This document shows, one piece after another, positions 39,102 through 47,828 of a stretch of DNA of 64,000 bases. Position 1 is the first letter of the stretch; each line of letters opens with the position of its first letter. A program made the translations under genes and the position numbers. The stretch is from RHKX01 sp963743875 (GTDB lineage: Bacteria > Actinomycetota > Thermoleophilia > Solirubrobacterales > 70-9): contig CAVURM010000002.1 in assembly GCA_963743875.1 (NCBI GenBank), positions 1 through 64,000 on the forward strand, written 5' to 3'. A model generated the notes under the pieces. That model was not told where the DNA came from. It searched no databases and saw only the letters and a list, made by a program, of their open reading frames with translations.

Positions 39102-39650
39102 TTATTCAGGCAGTTCCAGCTGCGTGATCTCCCTTGCCGGGACACCGCCCACCAGCACGTTCGGCACCACGTCGTCGGTGACCACGCTGCCTGCCGCCAC
39201 GATGCTTCCGGGCCCGATCGTCACGCCACAGAGGATCGTCGCCCCGGCTCCGATCCAGCAACCGTCTTCGATGACGACGGCTGCGGAGCTCAAGGCGCCC
39301 GCCCGCCTCTGGGACGGACCAACCTCATGAGTGCTCGTCACCACGAGAACGTTCATACCGATTGCGCAATCGCTGCCGATCGTGATCGCGGCGTTGTTGT
39401 CGAAGGTGCAGCTGTAGTTGACGAACGTTCGCTCTCCGATCGAAACATCGGTTCCGCCGAAAAAGCAGCCATGAAAAATCACCGCTCCCTCGCCTACCTC
39501 CAGGCCGAAGCGACGGAGAAGGAGGGGCCGCAGCGGAAAGGGGAGCAGTTTGGAGCCGAGAAAACCGTTGAGCACCAGTTCACTCCACCAGGCGGGGAGA
39601 GAGTCGGCCAGGCCGCGCAGAGTTCGTGCCACCGATCGCAAGGAGAGCAC
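39102..39650 (-). CDS. Left-handed beta-helix O-acetyltransferase (maltose/galactoside acetyltransferase type)
   Basis: The product has 182 residues. Hexapeptide turns dominate from residue 50: VGEGAVIFHGCFFGG, DVSIGERTFVNYSCTFDNN, ITIGSDCAIGMNVLV, then the catalytic loop His in STHEVGPSQRR, VVIEDGCWIGAGATILCGVTIG and VGGVPAREI. It transfers acetyl from acetyl-CoA to a sugar or similar hydroxyl in the cytosol. First cargo gene after the intact tRNA-Arg; it runs toward it. Intact frame. Confidence 0.8.
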   Translation of the reverse strand: MLSLRSVARTLRGLADSLPAWWSELVLNGFLGSKLLPFPLRPLLLRRFGLEVGEGAVIFHGCFFGGTDVSIGERTFVNYSCTFDNNAAITIGSDCAIGMNVLVVTSTHEVGPSQRRAGALSSAAVVIEDGCWIGAGATILCGVTIGPGSIVAAGSVVTDDVVPNVLVGGVPAREITQLELPE

Positions 39651-39659
39651 CTCCGCAGC

Positions 39660-39854
39660 CTACGCCGGCGTGTCGGGCCGGACGAGAATCACATACGCGG
39701 GATTGATCCAGACCGGCCCACCCGCTTCACTGGCCGTCAGCTGCACCAGTCCCTCGGCTCGCGTCTGCCGGATCAGCTTGCGGACCTCCTCCGCCGACTC
39801 ATCGATGACGACCGCTTCCTGTTGTCCGCCGGCGAGGGAGATCAGTGTGGACAT
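39660..39854 (-). CDS. Small hypothetical protein
   Basis: The product has 64 residues: MSTLISLAGGQQEAVVIDES, EEVRKLIRQTRAEGLVQLTA, GGPVWINPAYVILVRPD. The end VWINPAYV resembles small FlbD-like beta proteins, but the likeness is weak. It lies 9 bases before the acetyltransferase on the same strand, so the two are likely co-transcribed. Function unknown. Confidence 0.5.
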   Translation of the reverse strand: MSTLISLAGGQQEAVVIDESAEEVRKLIRQTRAEGLVQLTASEAGGPVWINPAYVILVRPDTPA

Positions 39855-40056
39855 TGAGAGAGCCTATCCACGAACCGGGTTCTGCCGGACCGTCGTTACC
39901 CCGCTCGTGCGAGCCACCTCAGTCCACGCTTGGTAATCCGAGGCGTAGGACTCTCATAACTCCCAAAACCGAGGGGATCGCAAACCGATCGCACAGGCCT
40001 GGTCCTCGGTGTCGAAGTGCCTGCACTTGTGGCTCTTTGGCCGGCCGCAGCTCTTG
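39855..40056. other. Gene-free spacer in module A
   Basis: No coding trace, promoter or repeat is convincing here. It leads into the tRNA-Ser fragment. The stretch from 39855 to 40271 holds only that fragment, a hairpin and the approach to the PilB-like gene. Confidence 0.5.
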
Positions 40057-40114
40057 TCTCGAAAACCGTTATACGTCGATTGGGCGTATCGAGGGTTCGA
40101 ATCCCTCCCCTCCG
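40057..40114 (+). pseudogene. 3' fragment of a tRNA-Ser(CGA) gene (second att-like site)
   Basis: TCTCGAAAACCG is an anticodon loop and 3' stem with anticodon CGA. A variable arm ATACG..CGTAT follows, then T-arm AGGG-TTCGAAT-CCCT and the acceptor half CCCCTCC with discriminator G. The 5' half of a tRNA is absent. Like the tRNA-Arg copies it begins in the anticodon loop, so it is probably the displaced end left by an integration into a tRNA-Ser(CGA) that is not in this window. Confidence 0.65.
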
Positions 40115-40116
40115 CT

Positions 40117-40140
40117 CGGTAGGCCGTTTACGGCTTACCG
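40117..40140 (+). terminator. Hairpin after the tRNA-Ser fragment
   Basis: CGGTAGGCCG, loop TTTA, CGGCTTACCG: 9 of 10 stem positions pair. It lies 2 bases past the tRNA end, where a tRNA terminator would be, which suggests the original downstream flank of the tRNA was carried along. No T-run. Confidence 0.45.
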
Positions 40141-40271
40141 ATGCTGATCAGGCGGCGGTTTACGCATCGACGCCGAACCCGTTCGCGACCGCACCGCGGC
40201 GGATCGGAATATCAGATGGCCACCGCCCGACCAACGGTCAAGGGTCGCGCTTGGATTCCGATAGAGATGGG

Positions 40272-42002
40272 GTGAGCGCCTCATCGACCGATAACGCCCC
40301 AGCCGCGGTTGTCGGCTCGGCTCGGCTCCTGCAGTCGCGGCGACGTCTTGGCGACGTCATCGTCGAACTCGGCTTCGCCCCCCGGGAAGTGGTCGAGAAG
40401 GTGGTTCTGGTGGCCCGCGAGGACGGGCGGCCGATCGGCCAGGCACTCGTCGAGAGCCGCATCGTCGACTCCACCCAACTCGCCCAGGCGATCGCGGTTC
40501 GAAACGGGCTCGAATATGTCGATCTGTCCCTGTTCGAGGTGGACAAGGGTGCGGTCAACCTGATCAGCAGCGCGGAAGCCCGCCGCTGTCGGGCGATCCC
40601 GATCGCGTTCGTCGACGAGAACACACTGCTTGTCGCCACCGCCGACCCGGCGAACCTGCTCGGCCTCGACAACATCGGGATGTCGACCGACCTCAAGGTC
40701 CATCCCGTGGTCACCTCGCCCGATGATCTCGAAGCGCTCCTCGGCCAGCTCACGCGACTGGTCGACTCCGTGCACGAGGTCGACCTCGCCTCGGAGGGAG
40801 CGGGGGAGCCGGAGGCATCTGAGCCCGAGATACGCGAGTCCGCCGACGACGCGCCCGTGGTCAAGCTCGTGCATTCGGTGATTGCCGACGCCGTCGGGCG
40901 CGGTACCTCCGACATTCATTTCGATCCGGGCGACGGTGACCTGCGGGTCCGATTCCGGGTCGATGGCGTGGTGACCGACGCCGCCACCGTTCCGAAGCGC
41001 CTCGCCCCGGGGTTGATCTCGCGGATCAAGATCATGGCCGACCTCGACATCGCCGAGCGCCGAGCACCCCAGGACGGTCGCATCGGGCTGACGGTAGACG
41101 GCCGATTCATCGACATCCGGGTTTCGATCCTCCCGGTGTTGAGGGGCGAATCGGCGGTCCTGAGAGTTCTCGACAAGGGCAGGCTTGTGATGGAGCTCGA
41201 CCGGATGGGGATGCAGCCCGACGACCGTGAGCTGCTGGAGCGAGCGGTCACGAGAAGCCACGGAGCGGTCCTGGTGACGGGCCCGACCGGTTCGGGCAAG
41301 ACGACGACCCTCTACGCGACCCTGGCCGAGATCAATACCCCTGACAAGACGGTGATCGCGATCGAGGACCCGGTCGAATACGAACTCAACGGCATCAAGC
41401 AGATTCAGGTGAACCCCAAGGTGGGCCTCACCTTCGCCGACGGCCTGCGCTCGATGGTTCGCTCCGACCCCGACGTATTGATGGTCGGGGAGATCCGTGA
41501 CCGCGAGACCGCACAGATCGCCATCGAATCGGCGCTGACCGGGCACCTCGTGCTTTCCACCCTCCATACGGGCGACGCGCCGATGGCGACGGCGCGGCTG
41601 GTCGAGATGGGGGTCGAACCATTCCTCGTCGCCTCCTCGATCACCTGCGTGGTGGCCCAGCGCCTCGCCCGCAGGTTGTGCGAGGAATGCCGGCGCTCGA
41701 TTCACGTCTCCCCCGAGGAGCTGCGCCGGAGCGGGTTCGAGGTGGCTGACGGAATCGATGCTCATGAGCCCGTCGGCTGCATGCGCTGCAAGGGCTCCGG
41801 CTATCGCGGCAGGATCGGGATCTATGAGGTGCTGACGGTCACCGGTGAGATCGGCTCCCTGATCCTGAGGAGTGCGTCGAGCGAGGAGATCGGTGCCGCC
41901 GCAGAAGCAGCCGGGATGCGCCGAATGCGAGAGGACGGCCTCGAGAAGGTGCGTCAGGGCCTGACTTCGATTTCCGAGGTACTCCGCGTCCTCGGCTCCT
42001 GA
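40272..42002 (+). CDS. PilB/GspE-type secretion ATPase, orphan
   Basis: GTG 40272 (VSASSTDNAP) is the first plausible start; the longer open frame upstream would translate the tRNA fragment. The N-terminal MshE-N-like region RRLGDVIVELGFAPREVVEK is followed by HSVIADAVGRGTSDIHFDPG, Walker A GPTGSGKTTTLYA, the Asp box IAIEDPVEYEL, Walker B MVRSDPDVLMVGEIRD and His box LSTLHTGDA. Paired cysteines CEECRRS and CMRCKGSGY form the zinc site. 576 residues, normal. It would power type IV pilus or type II-like assembly, but no pilin, PilC or platform gene is near. Last gene of module A. Confidence 0.9.
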   Translation: MSASSTDNAPAAVVGSARLLQSRRRLGDVIVELGFAPREVVEKVVLVAREDGRPIGQALVESRIVDSTQLAQAIAVRNGLEYVDLSLFEVDKGAVNLISSAEARRCRAIPIAFVDENTLLVATADPANLLGLDNIGMSTDLKVHPVVTSPDDLEALLGQLTRLVDSVHEVDLASEGAGEPEASEPEIRESADDAPVVKLVHSVIADAVGRGTSDIHFDPGDGDLRVRFRVDGVVTDAATVPKRLAPGLISRIKIMADLDIAERRAPQDGRIGLTVDGRFIDIRVSILPVLRGESAVLRVLDKGRLVMELDRMGMQPDDRELLERAVTRSHGAVLVTGPTGSGKTTTLYATLAEINTPDKTVIAIEDPVEYELNGIKQIQVNPKVGLTFADGLRSMVRSDPDVLMVGEIRDRETAQIAIESALTGHLVLSTLHTGDAPMATARLVEMGVEPFLVASSITCVVAQRLARRLCEECRRSIHVSPEELRRSGFEVADGIDAHEPVGCMRCKGSGYRGRIGIYEVLTVTGEIGSLILRSASSEEIGAAAEAAGMRRMREDGLEKVRQGLTSISEVLRVLGS

Positions 42003-42068
42003 GGTCCGGGTCCGTCAGAGAAACTCCGGCTTGACGTAGGACCCACGGTCAGCAAGAAAACCAGTCAA

Positions 42069-42111
42069 TCTACGAAACCGAAGGTCACTGGTTCGAATCC
42101 AGTCGAGCGCA
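42069..42111 (+). repeat. tRNA-Arg(ACG) 3' repeat, att-like copy 2
   Basis: 43 bases, one mismatch to the intact tRNA (CGAGCGC for CGGGCGC in the acceptor). The 5' half of the tRNA is missing. Preceded by ACGGTCAGCAAG and AGTCAA, related to the sequence before copies 4 and 5. It ends module A and opens module B. Confidence 0.85.
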
Positions 42112-42303
42112 CTCTCCTGATCGGCCGCGATCCCCGATGAGCATTGGGAATTGCTCAGGCTCTGCCGATCAAGCTCGCAAACCCGCCGAAACTCCCGAGA
42201 TCCACAAACCGCATGGACATTCGGGGTCTGACCATCGCGCAACTATCGCGCGGAATCGAGATGAATAAAGACTCCCCGGTCGAGTCTTGAAAGCTTCAGC
42301 CGG
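42112..42303 (+). repeat. Post-att conserved block, copy in module B
   Basis: Bases 42112-42271 match 52169-52322 closely (CTGATCGGCCGCGATCCCCGATG, ATTGGGAATTGCTCAGGCTC, ATCCACAAACCGCATGGA and TGACCATCGCGCAACTATCG) and 46577-46726 more weakly. ATG 42213 opens a 25-residue frame (MDIRGLTIAQLSRGIEM..) ending at 42290. It could be a tiny HTH-like peptide or simply conserved recombination-arm DNA. No other gene lies between the PilB-like stop and msrA. Confidence 0.6.
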
Positions 42304-42825
42304 CTAGGCCGCTGTCGTGCCACCGGCGGCCGCCAGACCGCTGTGCGGGAAGGGGCGCTCGGCCCCCTCCGGATAGTCCGGATAGTGCAAGAGGTAGTTC
42401 TGATCCGCGGCTTCGCCGTCCCGGAAACGAAATTGACCGGCATCGCTGACCCGGGTCACGATCTTGCCGAGCCAGTGGCCTGCGGCATCGACGTCGAGGA
42501 TCGTCTCCTCAGCCACCCGTCGCTGCTCCTCGCTCGTATAGAAGATCTCCGAGCGGTAGAGGGAGCCGACGACATCCTCATCGAGGTCGGCGCGGTGGAC
42601 TTGGAAGTAGTACTCGAGCAACTCCCGATAGGAGAGCCGCTCCGTGTCGAAGACGACTTCGACCACCTCTGCGTGACCGCCGGGGTTCTCTTCGGTAGGG
42701 TCGTCACCGTCGCCGCCGGTCCACCCGCAACGGGTGGAGACGACTCCGTCGGGGCGTCGCAGGAGCTGCTGCATGATCCAATAGCAGCCTCCCCCGAGGA
42801 TCGCGGTCTCAGCCTGAGCGGTCAT
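42304..42825 (-). CDS. msrA: Peptide methionine-S-sulfoxide reductase MsrA
   Basis: The product has 173 residues. AILGGGCYWIMQQLLRRPDG contains the catalytic Cys in a GCYW version of the family's GCFW motif. Then come STRCGWTGG, the substrate-site GHAEVVEVVFD (family YTGHAE region), LLEYYFQVH and YRSEIFYTSEEQR. It repairs oxidised methionine with thioredoxin in the cytosol. The last part (NYLLHYPDYP) is normal. First gene of module B, reading toward copy 2. Intact. Confidence 0.9.
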   Translation of the reverse strand: MTAQAETAILGGGCYWIMQQLLRRPDGVVSTRCGWTGGDGDDPTEENPGGHAEVVEVVFDTERLSYRELLEYYFQVHRADLDEDVVGSLYRSEIFYTSEEQRRVAEETILDVDAAGHWLGKIVTRVSDAGQFRFRDGEAADQNYLLHYPDYPEGAERPFPHSGLAAAGGTTAA

Positions 42826-42879
42826 TGAGTTCTCCTTCCTGAAACCTCTGTCGGGACTACACCTGGCAAGCCGCGCCGG

Positions 42880-43479
42880 TCAAGACCGCGCGGGCTCGCG
42901 CCACATCGGCCAGAGATTTGGGCCGTCGGGGAGCGCGATCTCGCCGACCACCTCGAAGCCGTGGCGGCGGTAGAGCCCGCGGTTTCGCTCGCTAGTTGCC
43001 TCCAGATACGCCGGCACGCGCTCGCGGTCGGAGGCGTCGAGAACCGGGATCATGAGCGACGACCCGAGCCCGTGCCCTTGCCGCTCTGGCCGGGTGCCGA
43101 GCAGAAACAGGTAGTTGTGAGGCTCGGCCGGGTGGTGCTCGTCCAGCAGCCTGAGGATCTCGAACAGCCGCTCCGAGTAAGCACCCGCGGCCGCTCCGAG
43201 CGATTCCGGCAGTTCCTCGTCGTCCTCAGCGCCGGGCGGGGCCCAGACCGCTGCAGCTTGATCGCCCGATACATATGTCTCGTCGTAGGCCAGATAGGAG
43301 CTGGCAATCGCCGTGAAGAACCCGGGCAGCAGCCGACGCCGCTCGGAGGCGTCACCAATGATCCAGCCGATCACCGGGTCGTCAAAGAATGCAAGCGCCA
43401 GGGTCTTGCTGACGTGTGAGACGTCCGTCGCCGTTGCCTTGCGCGGCGGGGCCACCGTGGGGATTGCCATGCTGCTCAT
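42880..43479 (-). CDS. GNAT-family N-acetyltransferase
   Basis: ATG 43479 (MSSMAIPTV) has AGAGG at a fitting distance; a longer frame begins at 43539. KATATDVSHVSKTLALAFFD opens the fold. The acetyl-CoA loop is TRPERQGHGLGSSLM (Q/RxxGxG/A), then YLEATSERNRGLYRRHGFEV. About 199 residues. The pattern LFLLGTRPERQGHGLG is typical of the group often annotated as puromycin-acetyltransferase-like. Substrate unknown; cytosolic. Likely co-transcribed with msrA. Confidence 0.8.
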   Translation of the reverse strand: MSSMAIPTVAPPRKATATDVSHVSKTLALAFFDDPVIGWIIGDASERRRLLPGFFTAIASSYLAYDETYVSGDQAAAVWAPPGAEDDEELPESLGAAAGAYSERLFEILRLLDEHHPAEPHNYLFLLGTRPERQGHGLGSSLMIPVLDASDRERVPAYLEATSERNRGLYRRHGFEVVGEIALPDGPNLWPMWREPARS

Positions 43480-43587
43480 CGCATACCTCTGTCGTTGCGG
43501 GACGGGGACGACGCTAGGTCCAGGCGCCCCGCAGTACATCTGCCAGGTGGCATATCCAGTCGCGGTGAGTGGCCATATCGACCGCTA

Positions 43588-46335
43588 TCAGGCGTCGCCC
43601 TCAGCCCGGCGGCGCGATGCCTCGGCCGCGACCTCGGAGCGGTTTCTCAGGCCGAGCTTCGCGTACACGTGCGAGAGGTGGACCTTGACCGTTCCACGGG
43701 AGATGAACATGCGCTCGCCGATCTCGGGATTCGTGAGGCCCTCACAGAGGTGGCCGACGACCTCCATCTCGGTCGGGGTCAGGCTCTCCCAGCCCCAGGA
43801 CGGCCGCTTGCGCTCGCCGCGGGCGCGCCGCACGTAGGCGATCGTCTCACCGATCGACAGCGCCTGGCCCGCGGCAGTGGCGCTCGCCATCGCCTCGTCG
43901 CCCAGGACCTCGCCCAGGCGCTGGGAAAGCTCGTCCGCGCGCTCCTGCTCGAGCTGCCAGCGGGCGAGGCCGAGGTCGGCGCGCGCGCGGTCGGCGGCTC
44001 CGAGCAGGCGCGCGGCCTCCTCGTCGCTTTCGAGTCCCGCCGCGATCTCGGCCAGGACATCGAGGCTGTCCGGGATATCCAGGTGGTCGCTGCGCTCCGC
44101 CTGAACGGCCAGTGCCTGCTGGGCGAGCTGCTCGGCGCGGACCCAGTCCTGGCTGGCCGCGGCCCCGCGGGCAAGCTGCTGGTGCGCCCGTGCCCTCAGC
44201 CCGGCGTGCCCGAGATGCTCGGCAACCGCGAGCGCCCGCTTGGCGCAGGCCTCGGCGGCATCGCCGTCGCCGCGGTGGCGCTCCACCTGCGCCAGCTGCA
44301 ACAGGGCCATGCCCCGGAGCCACTCGTATCCGCCCTCATGCTCCTCCGTCAGCGCGGTGAGCACGCGGCGCGCCTCTTCGAGACGTCCGAGGGCGGCGTG
44401 GGTGAGGGCGATCCCGGCGTCGACGAAATGCACCCCCAGGCCGACGCCGGCAACGACCATCTGCTCGCGACACAGCTCGAGCCGCTCGAGCGCCGCCCCA
44501 GGCTCCCCGGCATCTGTGTCGAGCAGGGAAAGGCTCCAGGCCGCCATTCCGTGCTGGAGATCGCTCGCCTCCTCGAGGCTGCGCTCCCACAACTCACGCG
44601 TAGCCTGACGATCGCCCGTCGGGTGGGTGCTGTGGCCGAGCATGAACCAGTGCCACGGAATGAGATCGCGCAGGCCGTGGGCCCGCGCGAGCTCGTAGGA
44701 GGCATCAAACTCCTCGCGCGCGGCCTCCGTCTCGCCCATCAACAGCAGCGCCCAGCCAATGTTCTGCCGTGCGTCAGCCATGCACCAGCCGTCGCCCGCG
44801 GCCCGGGCAAGCTCGGCCGCCCGTTTGAGGAGCGGCAGCGACGCACGCGGGTCCGGCTGGGTCTCCAGCAGCCCCACCGTGTTGAGCACGCGCGCCTCGT
44901 TGGAATCGTCGCCGAGCTCCCGTGCGAGCTGGAGCGCCTCGGCCGAATCCCGGCGAGTCAGGGCGTAGTCGGCGGCGAAGAAGGCGAGGTGGCCGCGCCA
45001 GAAGAGCGCGCTGCAGCGCAACGGCGATCGCTCGCCGGATGTCGCGTCAAGGGCGCGGGTGAGCGCCGGCATGCCCTCGCTCAGCCGCCCGGTTATCAGC
45101 CACCAATACGAAAGGGCGATGCAGAGGCGAAGCGCCTGGTCCGGGTTGGTCTCGGAGGCGTGGTCGATCGCCGAGTAGAGGTTCGGCGTGTCGACTACGA
45201 GCGCGTCGCTCGGGGCTGCCGTCGTCCCCAGGCTCGGCGCCGCGCCCTCGGCGAGGGCTAGGAACGCGGCGGCGTGGCGATCGCGCACGCGGCGCTCCTC
45301 GCCGACCTCGGTGAGGCGCTCGAGCGCATAGTGGCGCACGGTCTCCAGAAGCCTGTAGCGGCTCACCGATCCGTGCTCGTCGACGTGCACGAGCGACTTG
45401 TCGACCAGCGAGGTGAGCAGGTCGAGGACAGCGTCGCGGTCGAGACCGTCACCGGCGCAGACCGCCTCGCACGCCTCGAGCGTGAAGCCGCCATGGAAGA
45501 TGCTGAGGCGGCGCAGGAGAACGCGCTCGGGCTCTTCCAGGAGTCCGTGGCTCCACTCGACAGATGCCCGCAGCGTCTGCAGGCGCGGCAGCTCGCCGCG
45601 CGCGCCGCCGGTGAGCAGGCGGAAGCGGTCAGCGAGCCCGTCGGCAATGCTCTCGACGGACAGCACGCGCACGCGGGCGGCCGCGAGCTCGATTGCGAGC
45701 GGGATGCCATCGAGGTCTCGGCAGATCCGGGCGACGTGGGCCGCGTTGTCGTTGCTCAGCTCAAAGTCCGGGCGGACCTTGGCGGCCCGCTCGCCGAACA
45801 GGCGCACGGCGTCTGAGCGCTCCAGGCCGCCGGGCGTCCTCTGTGTGCTGTCAGCTGGCAATGACAGGGACGGCACCCGCCAGGTCGTCTCGCCACCGGC
45901 GCCGAGCGGCTCGCGGCTAGTCGCGACAATCGATATCTCCGGACAACCACGCAGCAGCGCCTCTGCGAGGACAGCGCACGGCTCAAGAATGTGCTCGCAG
46001 TTGTCCAGCAATACCAGCGCGCGTCGCGAGGCGAGGTGCGAGACCGCCGCCTCGGCCGACGTCTGGCCAGGAAGTGGGCGCACGCCGACCGCCGCCGCCA
46101 GCGTCGATCCGACCAGCGCCGGGTCCGAGATCGGAGCGAGCGCGAGCCACAGGGTTCCGTCCGGATAGCCGTCTGCCGCCTCGGTGGCGAGTGCGACTGC
46201 CAGCCGCGTCTTGCCGCAGCCGCCGGTACCCGTGAGGGTGAGATGGCGCGTCGACGCGAGCAGCTCACCGAGTTCGACGAGTTCCCGGTCGCGGCCAACG
46301 AAGCTTGTCAGCTGGATGGGGAGATCTTCGGACAC
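43588..46335 (-). CDS. Large LuxR-family regulator with NTPase and TPR-like repeats
   Basis: GTG 46335 (VSEDLPIQL) is preferred; TTG 46347 is also open. IQLTSFVGRDRELVELGELL precedes Walker A GTGGCGKTRLAVALA and Walker B RALVLLDNCEHIL (STAND-type, as in AfsR and LAL proteins), then GIPLAIELAAARVRVLS. A helical repeat region covers residues 400-840. The C-terminus ESLTPTEMEVVGHLCEGLTN, RGTVKVHLSHVYAKL is a LuxR HTH. About 915 residues. It would act as a ligand- and ATP-gated transcription activator. Sole regulator of module B, probably of msrA and the acetyltransferase. Confidence 0.85.
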   Translation of the reverse strand: MSEDLPIQLTSFVGRDRELVELGELLASTRHLTLTGTGGCGKTRLAVALATEAADGYPDGTLWLALAPISDPALVGSTLAAAVGVRPLPGQTSAEAAVSHLASRRALVLLDNCEHILEPCAVLAEALLRGCPEISIVATSREPLGAGGETTWRVPSLSLPADSTQRTPGGLERSDAVRLFGERAAKVRPDFELSNDNAAHVARICRDLDGIPLAIELAAARVRVLSVESIADGLADRFRLLTGGARGELPRLQTLRASVEWSHGLLEEPERVLLRRLSIFHGGFTLEACEAVCAGDGLDRDAVLDLLTSLVDKSLVHVDEHGSVSRYRLLETVRHYALERLTEVGEERRVRDRHAAAFLALAEGAAPSLGTTAAPSDALVVDTPNLYSAIDHASETNPDQALRLCIALSYWWLITGRLSEGMPALTRALDATSGERSPLRCSALFWRGHLAFFAADYALTRRDSAEALQLARELGDDSNEARVLNTVGLLETQPDPRASLPLLKRAAELARAAGDGWCMADARQNIGWALLLMGETEAAREEFDASYELARAHGLRDLIPWHWFMLGHSTHPTGDRQATRELWERSLEEASDLQHGMAAWSLSLLDTDAGEPGAALERLELCREQMVVAGVGLGVHFVDAGIALTHAALGRLEEARRVLTALTEEHEGGYEWLRGMALLQLAQVERHRGDGDAAEACAKRALAVAEHLGHAGLRARAHQQLARGAAASQDWVRAEQLAQQALAVQAERSDHLDIPDSLDVLAEIAAGLESDEEAARLLGAADRARADLGLARWQLEQERADELSQRLGEVLGDEAMASATAAGQALSIGETIAYVRRARGERKRPSWGWESLTPTEMEVVGHLCEGLTNPEIGERMFISRGTVKVHLSHVYAKLGLRNRSEVAAEASRRRAEGDA

Positions 46336-46535
46336 GGCCGCTCGCAATCATGCTCTCACGGCGTTCGGGATGCGTGTCCGGCAAACCGAAGCTAAAGCGA
46401 GGGCCCCTCAATGTGTCTGGGCCGTTGCCCGAGAAGGACGAGATAGCTACGGACAACCGCGCGGGGCCACCACCCAGAGCTCTGAGAGTCGGCAAACGGC
46501 TCTAGCTTGCCGGGCTGATCAGGCCATCAGACCGG
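46336..46535. other. Spacer upstream of the LuxR-type gene
   Basis: This 200-base stretch must hold the promoter of the minus-strand regulator. No clear -35/-10 pair is seen. Near its right end CTGATCAGGCCATCAG is an imperfect inverted repeat just before copy 3 of the att-like repeat. Confidence 0.4.
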
Positions 46536-46576
46536 CTACGAAACCGAAGGTCACTGGTTTGAATCCAGTCGGGCGC
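46536..46576 (+). repeat. tRNA-Arg(ACG) 3' repeat, att-like copy 3
   Basis: 41 bases from CTACGAAACC to GGGCGCA with one mismatch (GGTTTGAA for GGTTCGAA in the T-loop). No 5' tRNA half. Boundary between modules B and C. Confidence 0.85.
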
Positions 46577-46829
46577 ATTCTCCTGATCAGCCGCAATGCC
46601 GCATCGACATTGCTATAGCTGCGCCTTCCCTATCGCGGATCGGATGACAGCGAAATCGCCCGAAACGGCAAACCGCATGGACATGCGAAAAGAAACCACC
46701 CCGCAACTACCACGCGGACGTCAGGTCTGGTCCGTTTGGGGGCCTCCTAGGCACTCTTAATCGTCGTCTTCGAGATGCGGTCGCCCGCGCCCGCTTGCGC
46801 TAGGCCGCGGATGTAGGGAAGGTCGAGTC
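46577..46829 (+). repeat. Post-att block, diverged copy in module C, then spacer
   Basis: 46577-46726 shares the order of motifs with the other copies: CTGATCAGCCGCAATGCC, GACATTG, GAAACGGCAAACCGCATGGACATG and CCGCAACTACCACGCGGA. The similarity is clearly lower than between modules B and D. ATG 46678 again starts a frame with MDMRKETTPQLPRG. From 46727 to the oxidoreductase stop I see no feature. Confidence 0.5.
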
Positions 46830-47828
46830 TCATGCCGGAACCTCGATGACGACCTTGCCCTTACTGCGCCCGGCCTCTACGTAGGCCAGTGCCTCCGGGG
46901 TCTGTACGAACGGGTAGGTGCGGTCGACGATCGGGCGAAGCCCCCCGGCGTCGGCGAGCTCAGCGATCTCGCCGAGCTGCGCGCCGCTGGCCTGCATGAA
47001 CAGGAACGAGTAACGGACACCCAAGCGCCTGGCCGCGCGTCGCGTCTTGAAGCTCAAGAGAGCCATGACCGGGAGGAGCGGCACGGCCCGCCCGAGCTGG
47101 CGCGCGAAGGCGGGATCGGGCGGACCTGCGATGCCGATCGCGACGCCGCCCGGCTTCAGAACACGTAGAGACTGGGCGAGCGTGTCGCCGCCCTGAGAGT
47201 CGAGAACGACGTCATAGCCCGAAAGCTCGTCCTCGAACTTCTGAGTCTTGTAGTCGATCACGACATCGGCGCCGAGGTCCTTGACCCAGCGGACGTTTGT
47301 CGTCCCGGTGGTGGTGGCGACGGTGGCGCCGAGGTGCTTGGCCAGTTGGATGGCGTAGGTGCCGACGCCGCCGGAGCCGGCGTGGATCAGCACCTTCTGA
47401 CCGGGCTGGACGTTCGCGCGTTTGACGAGCGCCTGCCAGGCGGTTAGGGCGACCAGCGGGGCTGAACCGGCCTCGGCCATCGAAAAGCTTGCAGGTTTGA
47501 GGGCGAGGTCGTCTTCGTGGACGGCCATGCGCTCGGCGAACGTGCCGACGCGACCGTCGCGTGGGCGGCCATAGACCGCCTCGCCGATCGCGAAGCGCGT
47601 CACCTTCGGCCCGGTCTTCGTGACGACCCCGGCGAGGTCGTGGCCGAGCGCGAACGGCGGCTTGTAGGGGAGCAGGGCTTTGAACTCGCCCTCGCGGATC
47701 TTCACGTCCAGAACGTTGACTCCGGCCGCGCGGATGTCGACAAGCACGTCGTAGTCGCCGACGGCAGGCTCGGCGAGGTCGGCCAGGGCGATCGGCTGCT
47801 TGTACTTCGTGACGACGAACGCCTTCAT
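46830..47828 (-). CDS. Zinc-independent quinone oxidoreductase-like MDR protein
   Basis: ATG 47828 (MKAFVVTKYKQPIAL), overlapping the hydrolase stop by ATGA. The GroES-like part has VDIRAAGVNVLDVKIREGEF and ALGHDLAGVV. The nucleotide domain has VLIHAGSGGVGTYAIQLAKH and VVLDSQGGDTLAQSLRVLKP, and the end is GKVVIEVPA. The usual structural zinc cysteines are absent, as in NADPH:quinone reductases. 332 residues. It reduces quinones, enones or similar toxic electrophiles with NADPH in the cytosol. Part of the minus-strand half of the HxlR-linked cluster. Confidence 0.85.
   Translation of the reverse strand: MKAFVVTKYKQPIALADLAEPAVGDYDVLVDIRAAGVNVLDVKIREGEFKALLPYKPPFALGHDLAGVVTKTGPKVTRFAIGEAVYGRPRDGRVGTFAERMAVHEDDLALKPASFSMAEAGSAPLVALTAWQALVKRANVQPGQKVLIHAGSGGVGTYAIQLAKHLGATVATTTGTTNVRWVKDLGADVVIDYKTQKFEDELSGYDVVLDSQGGDTLAQSLRVLKPGGVAIGIAGPPDPAFARQLGRAVPLLPVMALLSFKTRRAARRLGVRYSFLFMQASGAQLGEIAELADAGGLRPIVDRTYPFVQTPEALAYVEAGRSKGKVVIEVPA

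Noticed and set aside
40281..41765. Long minus-strand open frame of 494 residues opposite the PilB-like gene
   Set aside because: High-GC antisense shadow with His/Asp/Arg-rich composition and no domain.
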